DNA of 64,000 nucleotides, taken from positions 1 through 64,000 of the forward strand of contig NZ_SUKC01000010.1 of NCBI RefSeq assembly GCF_005047635.1. The letters run 5' to 3'. The notes beneath the pieces were generated by a model that was not told the DNA's origin, searched no databases, and was given only the letters and a program-made list of their open reading frames with translations. Both the position numbers and the translations under genes were made by a program. Positions 34,227 through 42,881 of this stretch are shown in pieces (within the stretch, counting starts at the first letter, position 1; each line of letters opens with the position of its first letter). The stretch is from Arthrobacter sp. CAU 1506. Its GTDB lineage: Bacteria; Actinomycetota; Actinomycetes; Actinomycetales; Micrococcaceae.

Positions 34227-35444
34227 GTGAGTAAGCTGCAGGTTGCCGGCCGGGCCCAGGTGCCGCCGTTCCAGGTGATGAACATTCTGGACCGGGTGGC
34301 GCAGATGCGGGCCGCGGGCCGGGACGTGATTTCGCTGTGCGCCGGCGAACCTTCCGGCGGTGCGCCGCAGGCCGTGTCGGAGCAGGCCGCACGGATCCAC
34401 GCCTCCGGCCAGGCGCTGACCTACACCAGCGCGCTGGGTGTCCGTGAGCTGCGGACCGCGATCGCCGGGCACTACCGGCGCTGGTACGGGCTGGACGTGG
34501 CGCCGGAGGAAGTGGCCGTGACCACCGGCTCCTCCGGCGGGTTCTTGCTGGCGTTCCTGTCCGCGTTCAACCCCGGGGACCGCGTGGCGCTGGCACGGCC
34601 CGGCTACCCGGCCTACCGCAACATCCTGCGGGCGCTCGGCTGCGAGGTGGTGGAGATCGACTGCGGTCCGGAGGTGCGCTACCAGCCCACGCCGGAAGTG
34701 CTGGACGCCGCCGCTGCCGCCCACGGGCCGCTGTCGGGGCTGGTGCTGGCCTCGCCCGCCAACCCCACCGGCACCATGGTGTCGCGTGATGAGCTGGGAG
34801 CCCTCACCGCTTGGTGCGCCGAGCACGGCGTCCGGCTGGTCAGTGACGAGATCTACCACGGCATCACCTACCCGGGCGACCCCGCGCAACCCGACGCTCG
34901 CGGAACCTGCGCCTGGGAACTGGACCGCACCGGCGTCGTTATTTCCTCTTTTTCGAAGTACTGGGGCATGACCGGGTGGCGGCTGGGCTGGGCGCTGATG
35001 CCGCGTGACCTCGCCCCGGCCATCGAGGCGCTCGCCGGCAACGTGGCGCTGTGTCCGCCGGCACCGGCCCAGCTGGCGGCGCTGGCGGCGTTCAGCGAGA
35101 AATCCTACGAGCAGGCCGACGCCGCGGTGGCCGCCTTCGCCGAGGTGCGGGCCGTGCTGCTGCAGAATCTTGACCGGCTGCAGTGGGGAACGGCGGCACC
35201 GGCCGACGGCGCGTTCTATCTGTACGCCGACCTCGGGGACCAGCTAAGCGGCTTCGCCGACTCGGCCGACTACTGCCGCGTGCTGCTGGAGGAAGAGGGT
35301 GTGGCGCTGGTGCCCGGCGCCGATTTCGACGCGGTCAACGGAACCCGCTCGGTCCGGCTGTCCTTTGCTGCCGGCGCGGACGCCGTGGCCGCGGCCGTGG
35401 AGCGGATCATCCGGTTCCAAGCGAACCGGGCCCGGATGGGCTGA
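34227..35444 (+). CDS. PLP-dependent class I/II aminotransferase (405 aa)
   Basis: Fold-type I aminotransferase of the aspartate/aromatic group. The N-terminal DVISLCAGEPSGGAP and YTSALGVRELRTAIAGHY are typical; the substrate block is ASPANPTG, SDEIYHGITY precedes the catalytic lysine region SSFSKYWGMTGWRLGWAL (Lys in SFSKYWGMTG). The amino donor cannot be fixed. The GTG start has only a weak ribosome binding site (GGGAC) and lies 14 bases after the Usp stop, suggesting coupling. Confidence 0.92.
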   Translation: MSKLQVAGRAQVPPFQVMNILDRVAQMRAAGRDVISLCAGEPSGGAPQAVSEQAARIHASGQALTYTSALGVRELRTAIAGHYRRWYGLDVAPEEVAVTTGSSGGFLLAFLSAFNPGDRVALARPGYPAYRNILRALGCEVVEIDCGPEVRYQPTPEVLDAAAAAHGPLSGLVLASPANPTGTMVSRDELGALTAWCAEHGVRLVSDEIYHGITYPGDPAQPDARGTCAWELDRTGVVISSFSKYWGMTGWRLGWALMPRDLAPAIEALAGNVALCPPAPAQLAALAAFSEKSYEQADAAVAAFAEVRAVLLQNLDRLQWGTAAPADGAFYLYADLGDQLSGFADSADYCRVLLEEEGVALVPGADFDAVNGTRSVRLSFAAGADAVAAAVERIIRFQANRARMG

Positions 35445-35478
35445 GCTCAGGGAAGCCTCTGGTGGGGCGGTCTCGGGA

Positions 35479-35530
35479 CCGGGCCGGTGCGGTTGGGGCA
35501 ATCCCGCTCCCAGACCTCCACCGGCCCGTC
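35479..35530. terminator. Hairpin after the aminotransferase, with a copied gene end
   Basis: CGGGCCGGTG near 35480-35489 pairs with CACCGGCCCG near 35519-35528. The sequence 35505-35530 also matches 23 of 26 bases of 35558-35583, the end of the convergent glycosylase gene. It may act as a bidirectional terminator between convergent genes. Confidence 0.5.
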
Positions 35531-35550
35531 CGTATCAGGCCGCAGCCCGA

Positions 35551-36042
35551 TTAGGGCCGCTCCCACACCTCTACCGGTCCGTCGACCACGGTGAACAGGG
35601 GGTGCGGATCCGGGACGTACGCCGGATCAGAGATGACGCGGGGCAACTCGGTTGCGTCGGTCAGAACCAGTGCGTGTGCCGGATCCCGGACGGCCACCTT
35701 GGCCATCAGGTGCTCGAACTCATAGCGGAGCTGTCCGGTGGTCACCGGCAGGGGAGGGGCCAGCATCCCGGGCACGCACCCCGCGGCCAGCGGCGGATTC
35801 ACCCGGATCAGGCCGGCATTGAACGAGTAGCCGCGGACCAGCGCCTCGGCTTCGATGCCGCAGAGATAGGCGCCGATGGCTGCCATCGGGTCCGCGGTGG
35901 CCCGGAAACGCTGCAGCTGCGGGTGGTTGCGGTAGCCCTTGGTCTCCCCGGCGAGCACTTTCTGGGCCAGCAGGGTCTCCCGCCAGCACGCCACCAGGCC
36001 CTTGCTGTCGAGCATCCGGGGGTGCAGGCTCCACATACGCAT
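35551..36042 (-). CDS. Pyrimidine-dimer DNA glycosylase/endonuclease V family (163 aa)
   Basis: Matches the Pyr_excise (PF03013) family found in many Actinomycetota: MRMWSLHPRMLDSKGLVACWRETLLAQKVLAG with the KGYRNHPQLQRF block. The T4 enzyme uses the N-terminal Thr as a Schiff-base nucleophile; here the corresponding N-terminal residues differ, so the mechanism is not proven. It would start repair of UV dimers. The end of the gene has a 26-bp near copy just downstream. Confidence 0.88.
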   Translation of the reverse strand: MRMWSLHPRMLDSKGLVACWRETLLAQKVLAGETKGYRNHPQLQRFRATADPMAAIGAYLCGIEAEALVRGYSFNAGLIRVNPPLAAGCVPGMLAPPLPVTTGQLRYEFEHLMAKVAVRDPAHALVLTDATELPRVISDPAYVPDPHPLFTVVDGPVEVWERP

Positions 36043-36178
36043 TGATCCAGAATAGGCACACCATGGGCTCCGCGCCGGAGGCCGCGGCAGGCACAGAAAC
36101 AGGCCGCCCGCGGTTAGTCGCTGGCCGATTTCGGTACGGAGGGAGAACTATATCCTGTCTGTGCGACAATGGATGGCA

Positions 36179-37408
36179 ATGTCTTCGCAGATTTCTTCTC
36201 CCCAAAAAACTTCCGACCGGCCCCAGGTGCGCCCCGCCGCCGAGGGCTGGGATCAAGCCGTCACTTCCGAGGGGCGGCCGCTGCTGCAGTTCAAGTCGCC
36301 CCGGGTCAAGCAGCCGCCGGTGCATCTGGCCGATCTGACGCTGGCCGAGCGGCAGGAGAAGATGAAGGAGCTGGGGCTGCCGGCGTTCCGCGCCAAGCAG
36401 CTCTCCACGCACTACTTCCAGCACTACACCACCGATCCCGGGCGGATGAGCGACCTGCCCAAGGAGCGCCGCGCCGAGTTGGTGGAGACCTTCTTCCCCA
36501 CCCTGCTGACCGAGGTCAAGCGGCTGAAGACGGACAACGGCGACACGATCAAGTTCCTCTGGCGGCTCTTCGACGGCTCGCTGGTCGAGTCGGTGCTGAT
36601 GCGCTACCCCGGCCGGATCACGCTGTGCGTTTCCAGCCAGTGCGGCTGCGGCATGAACTGCCCGTTCTGCGCCACCGGCCAGGCCGGGCTGACCCGCAAC
36701 ATGTCCACCGCGGAGATCCTGGACCAGATTGTGCAGGCCAACCGGGTGATCGCCGAGGGCGGCCTGGGCGGCAAGCGCAAGAATAACGACGGCGGTGCGG
36801 GCCACGACGCCGAACGCGTCACCAACATTGTCTTCATGGGCATGGGTGAGCCGCTGGCCAACTACAAGCGCGCGATGAACGCCGTGCACCGCATGGTGGA
36901 CGAGGCACCCGAGGGCCTGGGCATGAGCGCCCGCGGCATCACCGTCTCCACCGTCGGGCTGGTGCCGGCGATCAACAAGCTGGCCGGCGAGAACCTGCCC
37001 TTCACCTTCGCGCTCAGCCTGCACGCACCCGACGACGAGCTGCGCGACGAGCTGATCCCGGTGAACTCGCGCTGGAAGGTGGACGAGGCCCTCGATGCCG
37101 CGTACGGCTACTACCAGCAGACCGGCCGCCGCGTGTCCATCGAATACGCGCTGATCAAGGACATGAACGACCACGCCTGGCGGGCCGACCTGCTGGCCAA
37201 GAAGCTGAACAAGCGCGGCCGCGGCTGGGTGCACGTCAACCCGATCCCGCTGAATCCGACGCCCGGCTCCATCTGGACCTCGTCCGACCCGGCCGTCACC
37301 CGCGAGTTCGTCGACCGGCTGAACGACGCCGGCATCCCCACCACGCTGCGCGACACCCGCGGCAAGGAGATCGACGGCGCCTGCGGCCAACTCGCCGCAG
37401 CAGAGTAA
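36179..37408 (+). CDS. rlmN: 23S rRNA (adenine2503-C2)-methyltransferase / tRNA m2A37 methyltransferase (409 aa)
   Basis: Radical SAM methyltransferase. The [4Fe-4S] motif CxxxCxxC is [18 protein letters not shown] (three Cys at spacing 3 and 2). [17 protein letters not shown] and [17 protein letters not shown] follow, and the C-terminal [10 protein letters not shown] contains the catalytic Cys of the methylcysteine site; the other, Cys in the [11 protein letters not shown] region, is also present. The length suits the family with a ~40-residue N-terminal extension. I favour the ATG at 36179 by comparison with relatives; a GTG at 36161 behind a TATATC box could be a leaderless start. Confidence 0.95.
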   Translation: MSSQISSPQKTSDRPQVRPAAEGWDQAVTSEGRPLLQFKSPRVKQPPVHLADLTLAERQEKMKELGLPAFRAKQLSTHYFQHYTTDPGRMSDLPKERRAELVETFFPTLLTEVKRLKTDNGDTIKFLWRLFDGSLVESVLMRYPGRITLCVSSQCGCGMNCPFCATGQAGLTRNMSTAEILDQIVQANRVIAEGGLGGKRKNNDGGAGHDAERVTNIVFMGMGEPLANYKRAMNAVHRMVDEAPEGLGMSARGITVSTVGLVPAINKLAGENLPFTFALSLHAPDDELRDELIPVNSRWKVDEALDAAYGYYQQTGRRVSIEYALIKDMNDHAWRADLLAKKLNKRGRGWVHVNPIPLNPTPGSIWTSSDPAVTREFVDRLNDAGIPTTLRDTRGKEIDGACGQLAAAE

Positions 37409-37424
37409 CCTCCCCGCCGGTCGG

Positions 37425-37547
37425 CCCCGGTGGTCGACCAAGCGAGCGCCAGCGAGCGCGTGGAGACCTGACCCACCCACCCCCGGTGGTCGACCAAGCG
37501 AGCGCCAGCGAGCGCGTGGAGACCCGAGCGCGCGTGGAGACCTGACC
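37425..37547. repeat. Direct repeats of the GGTCGACC family
   Basis: A 44-bp unit (starting CCCCGGTGGTCGACCAAGCG, ending GTGGAGACC) occurs at 37425-37468 and identically at 37481-37524. A partial third copy (GAGCGCGCGTGGAGACC) ends near 37547. The unit contains the palindrome GGTCGACC and GAGCG motifs. Such interspersed intergenic repeats are common in Arthrobacter-like genomes. They follow the rlmN stop. Confidence 0.85.
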
Positions 37548-37672
37548 CGACCTCCACAACCCTTTCCAGGCTGTGCCCGGCCCACATGCCGCTGACCGTC
37601 GAGTCGCTGCCGGTGCCCCTTGCGGCATCCTGATCGGGCGGGCCGTTGGGCCGCCCGGATCAGGAGGACGTG

Positions 37673-38053
37673 ATGGCGCTATCTGAAGTAGAAGAACTAG
37701 AGGCGGAGTTGCGGGGGCTCGCGGACGACTTGACCAGTCCGACACCCGGCGAATGCCTGCTCTGCTATCTCTACCGGATGCTGGAGTTCGGGTGTAAGCG
37801 GCACGATTTCACCCGGCGGTACCAACGCATGATGGCTCCGCGGGCCACTGCATTGCTGCGCAGGCTTTCCCGAATGGGCGGCTGTTGCTGCGAGTGCGAA
37901 GTCTTCCTGAATGCCTACCAGCCGCATCCCCGCTATTTCGGCGTGGACGAGGACGGTGAATTCGTCATGGAGCCGATGCCGGAATGCCACGGCGTCCGGC
38001 GAGGTTCTTCGCAGCCATGCTGTCTGTGGCAACGGAGGCCGCGGTACACGTAA
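37673..38053 (+). CDS. DUF2695-family protein with Cys-rich motif (126 aa)
   Basis: Typical DUF2695 blocks are present: CLLCYLYRMLEFGCKRHDFTRRYQRMMAPRATALLRRLSRMGGCCCECEVFLNAY. Several conserved cysteines may bind metal. The function is unknown. AGGAGG precedes the ATG at ideal spacing. A GC-rich inverted repeat (GGGCGG/CCGCCC near 37636-37655) lies in front of the ribosome binding site and may affect translation. Confidence 0.82.
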   Translation: MALSEVEELEAELRGLADDLTSPTPGECLLCYLYRMLEFGCKRHDFTRRYQRMMAPRATALLRRLSRMGGCCCECEVFLNAYQPHPRYFGVDEDGEFVMEPMPECHGVRRGSSQPCCLWQRRPRYT

Positions 38054-38064
38054 TCCTGCGACCG

Positions 38065-38502
38065 TTATTCGGCAGCGCGGCGGACGGCGTCCAGATGCTG
38101 GCGGGGGACCCGGTCCCGGGAGTAGGTGATCTCGGTGTAGCCGTGTGGCGCCGGCTTGCCGTCCTCGCCGAGATTCACGAACACGATCTTCTCGATCGTC
38201 AGGATGGACTGGCGGGTGAACATGTTGCGCACCTCGGCCCGCATGGTCAGTGACGTACGGCCGAAGTGCGTCGCCGTCAGCCCCATCTCGACCAGGTCTC
38301 CCTGCTGTGCGGAGCTGACGAAGTTGATCTCCGACATGTACTTGGTCACCGCCATGCCGTTGCCCAGCTGGACGATGGCGTAGATGGCCGCCTCTTCATC
38401 GATCCAACGCAGCAGGCTGCCGCCGAACAAGGTGCCGTTGGCGTTGAGGTCTTCGGGCCGCACCCACTTGCGGGTGTGGAACGTGATGTCGCCATTCTCC
38501 AT
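38065..38502 (-). CDS. Acyl-CoA thioesterase, hotdog fold (145 aa)
   Basis: Single hotdog domain of the YciA/acyl-CoA hydrolase type. RPEDLNANGTLFGGSLLRWIDEEAAIYA is the active-site region with the conserved N-x-x-G-T-x-F-G-G-x-L pattern and an acidic residue. The rest of the fold follows with MSEINFVSSAQQGDLVEMGL. It hydrolyses acyl-CoA thioesters; chain-length preference is not readable. It is convergent with the DUF2695 gene. Confidence 0.9.
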   Translation of the reverse strand: MENGDITFHTRKWVRPEDLNANGTLFGGSLLRWIDEEAAIYAIVQLGNGMAVTKYMSEINFVSSAQQGDLVEMGLTATHFGRTSLTMRAEVRNMFTRQSILTIEKIVFVNLGEDGKPAPHGYTEITYSRDRVPRQHLDAVRRAAE

Positions 38503-38585
38503 GTAGACGACACTAGCCGACCCACGCGCCCACGGCCCATGCCCGCAACGAAGCGATCATCGGAGACGGTGGGCCGCAGTGCCAG

Positions 38586-40847
38586 CTACTCGTCGAGTTT
38601 CTCGACGTCGTCGGCCTTCTTGGGTACCAGCGGTATCGATTCGGTTGTCGGCGGCACCCGGGGCGTGAGCACCGAGGCGTAGTCATGTTCACTGGAGTAG
38701 TTAAGGAAGCCCAGGTGCGCTTCGTACCGGTCGAGCACGTCGTTGATGACCTGCTGCTGCGTCAGGCCCATGAGGTCATAGCCCTCGGTCCCCGTTTGGG
38801 TGAACACTTCCAAGCGATAGTAGGTGTCGATCTCCCGCGGCATGCTGCGGCCGCCAAACGTCGGCACGGGTGCCTCAACAGCGGCCACCTGATAGTGGAA
38901 GTTGCGGTGGTCCTCCATGTTCACCACCAGCGAGTGCTCGTCGATCCCGGTTTCCTCGTTCGGCAGGGTGGTCAGCTCTGCCTCGTAGCCCAGGCTGGTG
39001 AACTCCCTGGCCACGTCCTGCAGTGCCGGCAGCACGGTACGTTCGGCGAACTGCGCCACAGCCTTCTTCGACGGGTAGGAGCGCAGGCGGGCCAGGCGTT
39101 GCCGCCAGGTCTTCTCCGGAACCTGTCCGCCGTGCGCCGCAGCCGAACGGCGGCGCCGCACCCGTCCCTCCCGTTCTGCGCGCTCCATTCGAAGGACCTT
39201 CGAGAACGAGGCCATCACCAGATAGGCGATGATCGTGACCGGCAGGGCGAAGATCAAGGTGGCATATTCCATCGTGGTGACCCCGCCGGCCACCAGCATG
39301 GCCACCGTGAGCACCGCCGTGACAAGGGCCCAGAAGATGCGCAGCCACTTGGCCCCGTCCATCGCCGGGTCAGGGATCGAAGAGGAGAAGTTGGACATCA
39401 CCATTGCGCCGGAGTTGGCGCTGGTGAGATAGAACAGCAGGCCGGACAGCGTGGCCAGCCCGATCAGGAACGGCGCGCCCGGGAACATCTCCAGCAATGC
39501 GTACCAGCCATGCTCGGGGCTGTCGACGGCGAGCTGTGCGAAGTCCTTATTCCCGCTTAGCACTTCGCTCATGGCGCTGTTGCCGAAGATCGAGACGATG
39601 AAGAAGTCGCAGAGTACCGGGGCGGTGATCGCGGCGATGACGAACTCGCGCAGCGTCCTGCCGCGTGAGATCCGGGCCAGGAAGAGTCCCACGAACGGCC
39701 CCCATGCCAGCCAGAAGGCCCAGAAGAAGAGTGTCCAGCCGGCCATCCACGACGACCCGTCCTCTTCGTAGGCCAGCGTCTGCAGGGTCCGCTCCGGGAG
39801 GGTGAAGATGAACCGGCCGATGTTCTCGACCATCGCATTGAGCAGGAAGGACGTCTTGCCCGTGACGAGGATGTAGAGCATCATCGCTCCGGCCGCCCAC
39901 AGGTTGAGTTCGGAGATCCAGCGGATCCCCTTGTCCACACCGGACGTGCAGGCGGCGACCGTCATCACGACGGCGACCAGCACCAGAGCGATCTGCAGCG
40001 CCAGACCCTCAGGGAGGCCAAACAGCCAGCTGAAGCCGACATTGAGCAGGACGACGCCGATGCCCATCGAGGTGGCCACGCCGAAGACAGTGCCGACCAA
40101 GGCGAAAATGTCGATCACGTCGCCGGTTGCCCCGCGCACCCGCTTGCCCAGCAGCGGGTAGAGGGCGGCACGGATGGACAGCGGCATGCCCCACCGGTAG
40201 GCGAAATAGCCCATGGCCATACCCAGCAGCGCATACACCGACCAGCCGGCCACGCCGTAGTGGAACATGGTCCAGACCACCGCGTCCTGGGCGGCCTGCG
40301 CGGATTCCGGGCTGGCCGTGGGCGGGGAGATGAATTGCGTGATGGGGCCGGTCACCGAGTAGAAAAGCATGTCGATGCCCACGCCCGCGGCAAACAGCAT
40401 GGCAACCCAGGTGAACAGGTTGTACTGGGGGCGTGAATGATCGGGCCCCAGCCGGACGCTGCCTTCTTTGGAGAAGGCCACCCAGAGGACGAAGAGAATG
40501 ACCAGCGTGACGGTCACAACATAGAACCAGCCCAGATTGGTGGCGATCCAGGTGACCGCAGTTTGCATGATCCCGGCCGCGTTGTCCGGGGCCGCCATCG
40601 CCCAGATCGAGAACCCCAGCACGATCGCGGAGGAAATGACGAACACGCGCCAGTTGACCCGCGGACCGCGATGCTCGGCTAGCTCGGTGGGTCCCTTGCT
40701 CAGCTCGGTGCTGGAAATCGGTGGACGCCGGGCCTCCACCTCGGCGTCCACGGGTTTGCGTCGTTCCACCGCGCCGAAGCGGCTACGTTCCACTAGCGGC
40801 TTCGAGTTCTCACTCTCCGGTGTGGATGCGTCTTCGGCCTGGGCCAT
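38586..40847 (-). CDS. BCCT-family transporter with extended C-terminus (753 aa)
   Basis: Betaine/choline/carnitine transporter with twelve helices between residues ~75 and 560. WTLFFWAFWLAWGPFVGLFLARISRGRTLREF is the conserved TM8 and following loop, and GVAGWSVYALLGMAMGYFAYRWGMPLSIRAALYPL is the family's earlier signature. The ~190-residue C-terminal cytoplasmic part is unusually long, like that of BetT-type choline transporters, and ends in an acidic tail. It probably imports choline or glycine betaine for osmotic protection. It stands alone. Confidence 0.92.
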   Translation of the reverse strand: MAQAEDASTPESENSKPLVERSRFGAVERRKPVDAEVEARRPPISSTELSKGPTELAEHRGPRVNWRVFVISSAIVLGFSIWAMAAPDNAAGIMQTAVTWIATNLGWFYVVTVTLVILFVLWVAFSKEGSVRLGPDHSRPQYNLFTWVAMLFAAGVGIDMLFYSVTGPITQFISPPTASPESAQAAQDAVVWTMFHYGVAGWSVYALLGMAMGYFAYRWGMPLSIRAALYPLLGKRVRGATGDVIDIFALVGTVFGVATSMGIGVVLLNVGFSWLFGLPEGLALQIALVLVAVVMTVAACTSGVDKGIRWISELNLWAAGAMMLYILVTGKTSFLLNAMVENIGRFIFTLPERTLQTLAYEEDGSSWMAGWTLFFWAFWLAWGPFVGLFLARISRGRTLREFVIAAITAPVLCDFFIVSIFGNSAMSEVLSGNKDFAQLAVDSPEHGWYALLEMFPGAPFLIGLATLSGLLFYLTSANSGAMVMSNFSSSIPDPAMDGAKWLRIFWALVTAVLTVAMLVAGGVTTMEYATLIFALPVTIIAYLVMASFSKVLRMERAEREGRVRRRRSAAAHGGQVPEKTWRQRLARLRSYPSKKAVAQFAERTVLPALQDVAREFTSLGYEAELTTLPNEETGIDEHSLVVNMEDHRNFHYQVAAVEAPVPTFGGRSMPREIDTYYRLEVFTQTGTEGYDLMGLTQQQVINDVLDRYEAHLGFLNYSSEHDYASVLTPRVPPTTESIPLVPKKADDVEKLDE

Positions 40848-41071
40848 AACGATCTCCTTCTATCACGGGGCCGGACGCACGCCCCGTAAAAGGCACGGTA
40901 CTCGGACCTAAGCTTGCGCTCCAGACAATCCGGAGCGAGGGAACCCGGCGCTGCTTAATCAGCGCTCTCGGGGCTGTTCATCGACCTGCGGCTTGCCCTC
41001 TGGGCGAGCGGCGTCGCGTCGTCTCGTCGCCGTCGGCCGGTGCCGACTGGCGGTTCGCTGCAGGCAGCGTG

Positions 41072-41113
41072 CACAAAAAGTATTCCGGCCCGGTGACCCC
41101 GGCCGGAATACTT
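41072..41113 (-). terminator. Terminator beside the tRNA fragment
   Basis: AAGTATTCCGGCC at 41078-41090 pairs perfectly with GGCCGGAATACTT at 41101-41113. On the minus strand the stem is followed by a T-run (TTTTTGTG), so it ends leftward transcription of the tRNA-like unit. Confidence 0.8.
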
Positions 41114-41120
41114 GTGTGGA

Positions 41121-41160
41121 GTTGCGGGGCAGGATTTGAACCTAAGGCCCCAGGTTCGGA
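41121..41160 (-). pseudogene. Truncated 3' end of a tRNA (fMet-like)
   Basis: 41121-41144 matches 42647-42671, the 3' end of the tRNA-fMet gene, at 23 of 25 aligned bases with one gap. It covers the acceptor 3' strand and T-arm. No anticodon arm or 5' half can be found further upstream, so it is not a complete tRNA. It sits next to its own terminator. It looks like a relic of an attachment-site duplication or a decayed tandem tRNA copy. Confidence 0.75.
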
Positions 41161-41574
41161 TCTGCTCAATCATAACATTCCGATAACGAAGGGCATTTCC
41201 TCCGCTCCAAGCCGAGTTATCGGCCTGGCAGCGCGTTAGGTGGCCTGGGGTTACAAAGGCTGTGATCTCGTTGACCGACAATGCTCATCCGTGCCACCGC
41301 CATGCCTGAGGGAAGAAGTCGATGCGAGCAACTGGGATGGACTCGAAGCCACCAGAATCGACGCATTTGAAATCCCATCAGGTACGGATAGAAACGCCCG
41401 AGCAAAGACGGGCAGATCTCGCCGCAATGGGGATCTTCTCGTCAAGCAAGGAACCGTCAGCCTACACAGCGTGGGCGGTCGGCCAGGCCTGCTTCTAGGC
41501 GCATGAACCTTCCGCACCTACCGGCAAGCGTTTAGCCTGAGACAAACGTTGCTACACGAGGGGGGCAAGGCATC

Positions 41575-42042
41575 ATGCGCACGCCGACCAAATTGATGGC
41601 CGCTACTGCTGTTCTGCTGGCGATGGCCGGCTGCACCAGCGGAGCAAAGCCGGCGCCACCCGCACCTCAAGGGTCAGCGGGTTCAACTGACGCTGTTTCG
41701 ACTGAGGCAGCGGCCGCCGGGGATTTCGAGAATCAGCCCGCCCAATCTAACAAGAAGCATCTGTTGGCCGAAGAGGGCGGCTACAAGTTCTACTCCCTGG
41801 TGCCCGCCGATCCGGAGGATGGCCGGCTGTGCGTGATCGTCCAGAGCGAAGGGGGCGCCGAAGGCGTGGGGTGCAGCGACTCCATCCCCTATGTGGGCAC
41901 GGGGGTCGAAATCACCAACCTCGTGGAAGCGAAGCTTGTGTTCCCCGGCTACAACGCCAGCAAGGACCTAGTCGATGGCTGGCGCTATCTGCACAACAAT
42001 CTGCTGGTACGCGGCTTGGATGATCTCAAGTCCAGCAGCTAG
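41575..42042 (+). CDS. Hypothetical lipoprotein (155 aa)
   Basis: Lipoprotein signal peptide MRTPTKLMAATAVLLAMAGC with lipobox LAMAGC, then a Ser/Ala/Pro-rich linker and a small globular domain (KHLLAEEGGYKFYSLVPAD...DGRLCVIVQSEGG...VGCSDSIPY) with two Cys that could form a disulfide. I recognise no family. GAGGGGGGC-like sequence precedes the ATG. It lies in the segment flanked by the tRNA 3'-end duplication. Confidence 0.8.
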   Translation: MRTPTKLMAATAVLLAMAGCTSGAKPAPPAPQGSAGSTDAVSTEAAAAGDFENQPAQSNKKHLLAEEGGYKFYSLVPADPEDGRLCVIVQSEGGAEGVGCSDSIPYVGTGVEITNLVEAKLVFPGYNASKDLVDGWRYLHNNLLVRGLDDLKSSS

Positions 42043-42154
42043 GCATCCGATCTTCACTGCGGCAGCTCAGCCGCTGAAAGGATGGCTCACGCTTCACAGC
42101 AGTTTCACAGTAGCGCCACAGTAAGGGCTCATGGCCGGGCTCGACGGTGGAGAC

Positions 42155-42457
42155 ATGACGAACAACCTTGATTATCGAGTGCACCGTTCCCGCCGTAACG
42201 AAGAAGCAACTCCGACGGCGGGAGCCACTACGCAACCCGCCGTCGGGTCAGCCGGGCATTCACGCGCCCAATCCTCCCTCGCAACCCCTACTGACGAGCT
42301 GACAGGGTCTATGATCTCGCCTTGGCATTGGATCATGTTCGTCTTCATGTTCCTCGGCCCGTTAGTCGTGATCGGCATCTACGAGTTCTTCCGCTTTCAG
42401 CCGCAGATCACCCAATTCATCGAAGGGCTCGGAGCCAACGGCATCCGACTCTTTTGA
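42155..42457 (+). CDS. Small hypothetical membrane protein (100 aa)
   Basis: A hydrophilic Ser/Thr/Ala-rich N-terminus of ~55 residues is followed by one membrane helix (HWIMFVFMFLGPLVVIGIYEFF) and a short tail. No family is recognised. The ATG at 42155 follows GGTGGAGAC; an ATG at 42131 is less likely. It lies in the tRNA-flanked segment, 112 bp after the lipoprotein. Confidence 0.7.
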   Translation: MTNNLDYRVHRSRRNEEATPTAGATTQPAVGSAGHSRAQSSLATPTDELTGSMISPWHWIMFVFMFLGPLVVIGIYEFFRFQPQITQFIEGLGANGIRLF

Positions 42458-42594
42458 CACGCCTTTAGTGCGGCGGATGGCCGAGTTGCCCCCGTCCGTG
42501 GGCGGACACCGTGAGGTAGCGGTAGGCGACAGGGCCTTGGTGGGCTACTCAAACGTAAACCGGAGTCTGGCACGGAGCCGGACAGTATCCACCC

Positions 42595-42641
42595 AAAAAG
42601 AAAGGCCCTCTGACCGGGATAATCCCTAGTCAGAGAGCCTT
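42595..42641 (-). terminator. Terminator of the tRNA-fMet gene
   Basis: AAGGCCCTCTGAC at 42602-42614 pairs with GTCAGAGAGCCTT at 42629-42641 (one mismatch); on the minus strand a T-rich run (TTTCTTTTT) follows. It starts seven bases after the tRNA 3' end. Confidence 0.85.
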
Positions 42642-42647
42642 CATTCG

Positions 42648-42721
42648 TTGCGGGGGTAGGATTTGAACCTACGACCTCCGGGTTATGAGCCCGGCGAGCT
42701 ACCGAACTGCTCCACCCCGCG
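42648..42721 (-). tRNA. Initiator tRNA-fMet (anticodon CAT)
   Basis: Read on the minus strand the gene starts CGCGGGGTGGAGCAG and ends at ATCCTACCCCCGCAA. It has the C1:A72 mismatch and the three GC pairs (GGG CTCATAA CCC) in the anticodon stem that mark the initiator tRNA. The anticodon CAT and the TTCAAAT T-loop are intact. CCA is not encoded. A terminator follows; a near copy of its 3' end lies 1.5 kb to the left. Confidence 0.96.
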
Positions 42722-42806
42722 GCGTATTAACGACTGTAGACCCCCACGTGGCCAAACGACGAATTTGGTGAGGCGCGTCACCGCCAGCAGCCAAAACGCC
42801 TGACCA

Positions 42807-42862
42807 AAAAGTACGACGGCGGCCGGGCGCCTTCCCCACGGAAGGTGCGCGGCCGCCGTCGT
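42807..42862 (-). terminator. Terminator of purB
   Basis: ACGACGGCGGCC at 42813-42824 pairs with GGCCGCCGTCGT at 42851-42862, with a second nested stem in between; on the minus strand TTTTTGG follows. It starts 20 bp after the purB stop. Confidence 0.85.
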
Positions 42863-42881
42863 CGGCAGAACCTGTGGAGGA

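Larger units (their letters stand above)
40848..41574. other. Intergenic region without convincing genes
   Basis: This 727-bp stretch holds the leader of the BCCT gene, a hairpin terminator (41078-41113) and a truncated tRNA 3' end (41121-41160). Two open frames of 88 codons (41240-41506 + and 41251-41517 -) overlap each other, have no ribosome binding sites, no family-like sequence, and different codon bias from neighbours; I take them as chance. Confidence 0.6.

Noticed and set aside
37425-37547. CRISPR array
   Set aside because: Only two full copies, a 12-bp spacing and no cas genes; the unit is an intergenic repeat type.
35720-37585. 621-codon minus-strand frame over rlmN
   Set aside because: Mirror of the rlmN codons and the following repeats; no homology-like motifs and no start signals.
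41121-41200. A second complete tRNA gene
   Set aside because: Only the 3' acceptor strand and T-arm are present, with a one-base deletion; no anticodon or D arm can be drawn.
41240-41517. Two overlapping 88-codon frames in the tRNA-flanked segment
   Set aside because: They are mutually antisense, lack ribosome binding sites and match no family; counted as chance frames.
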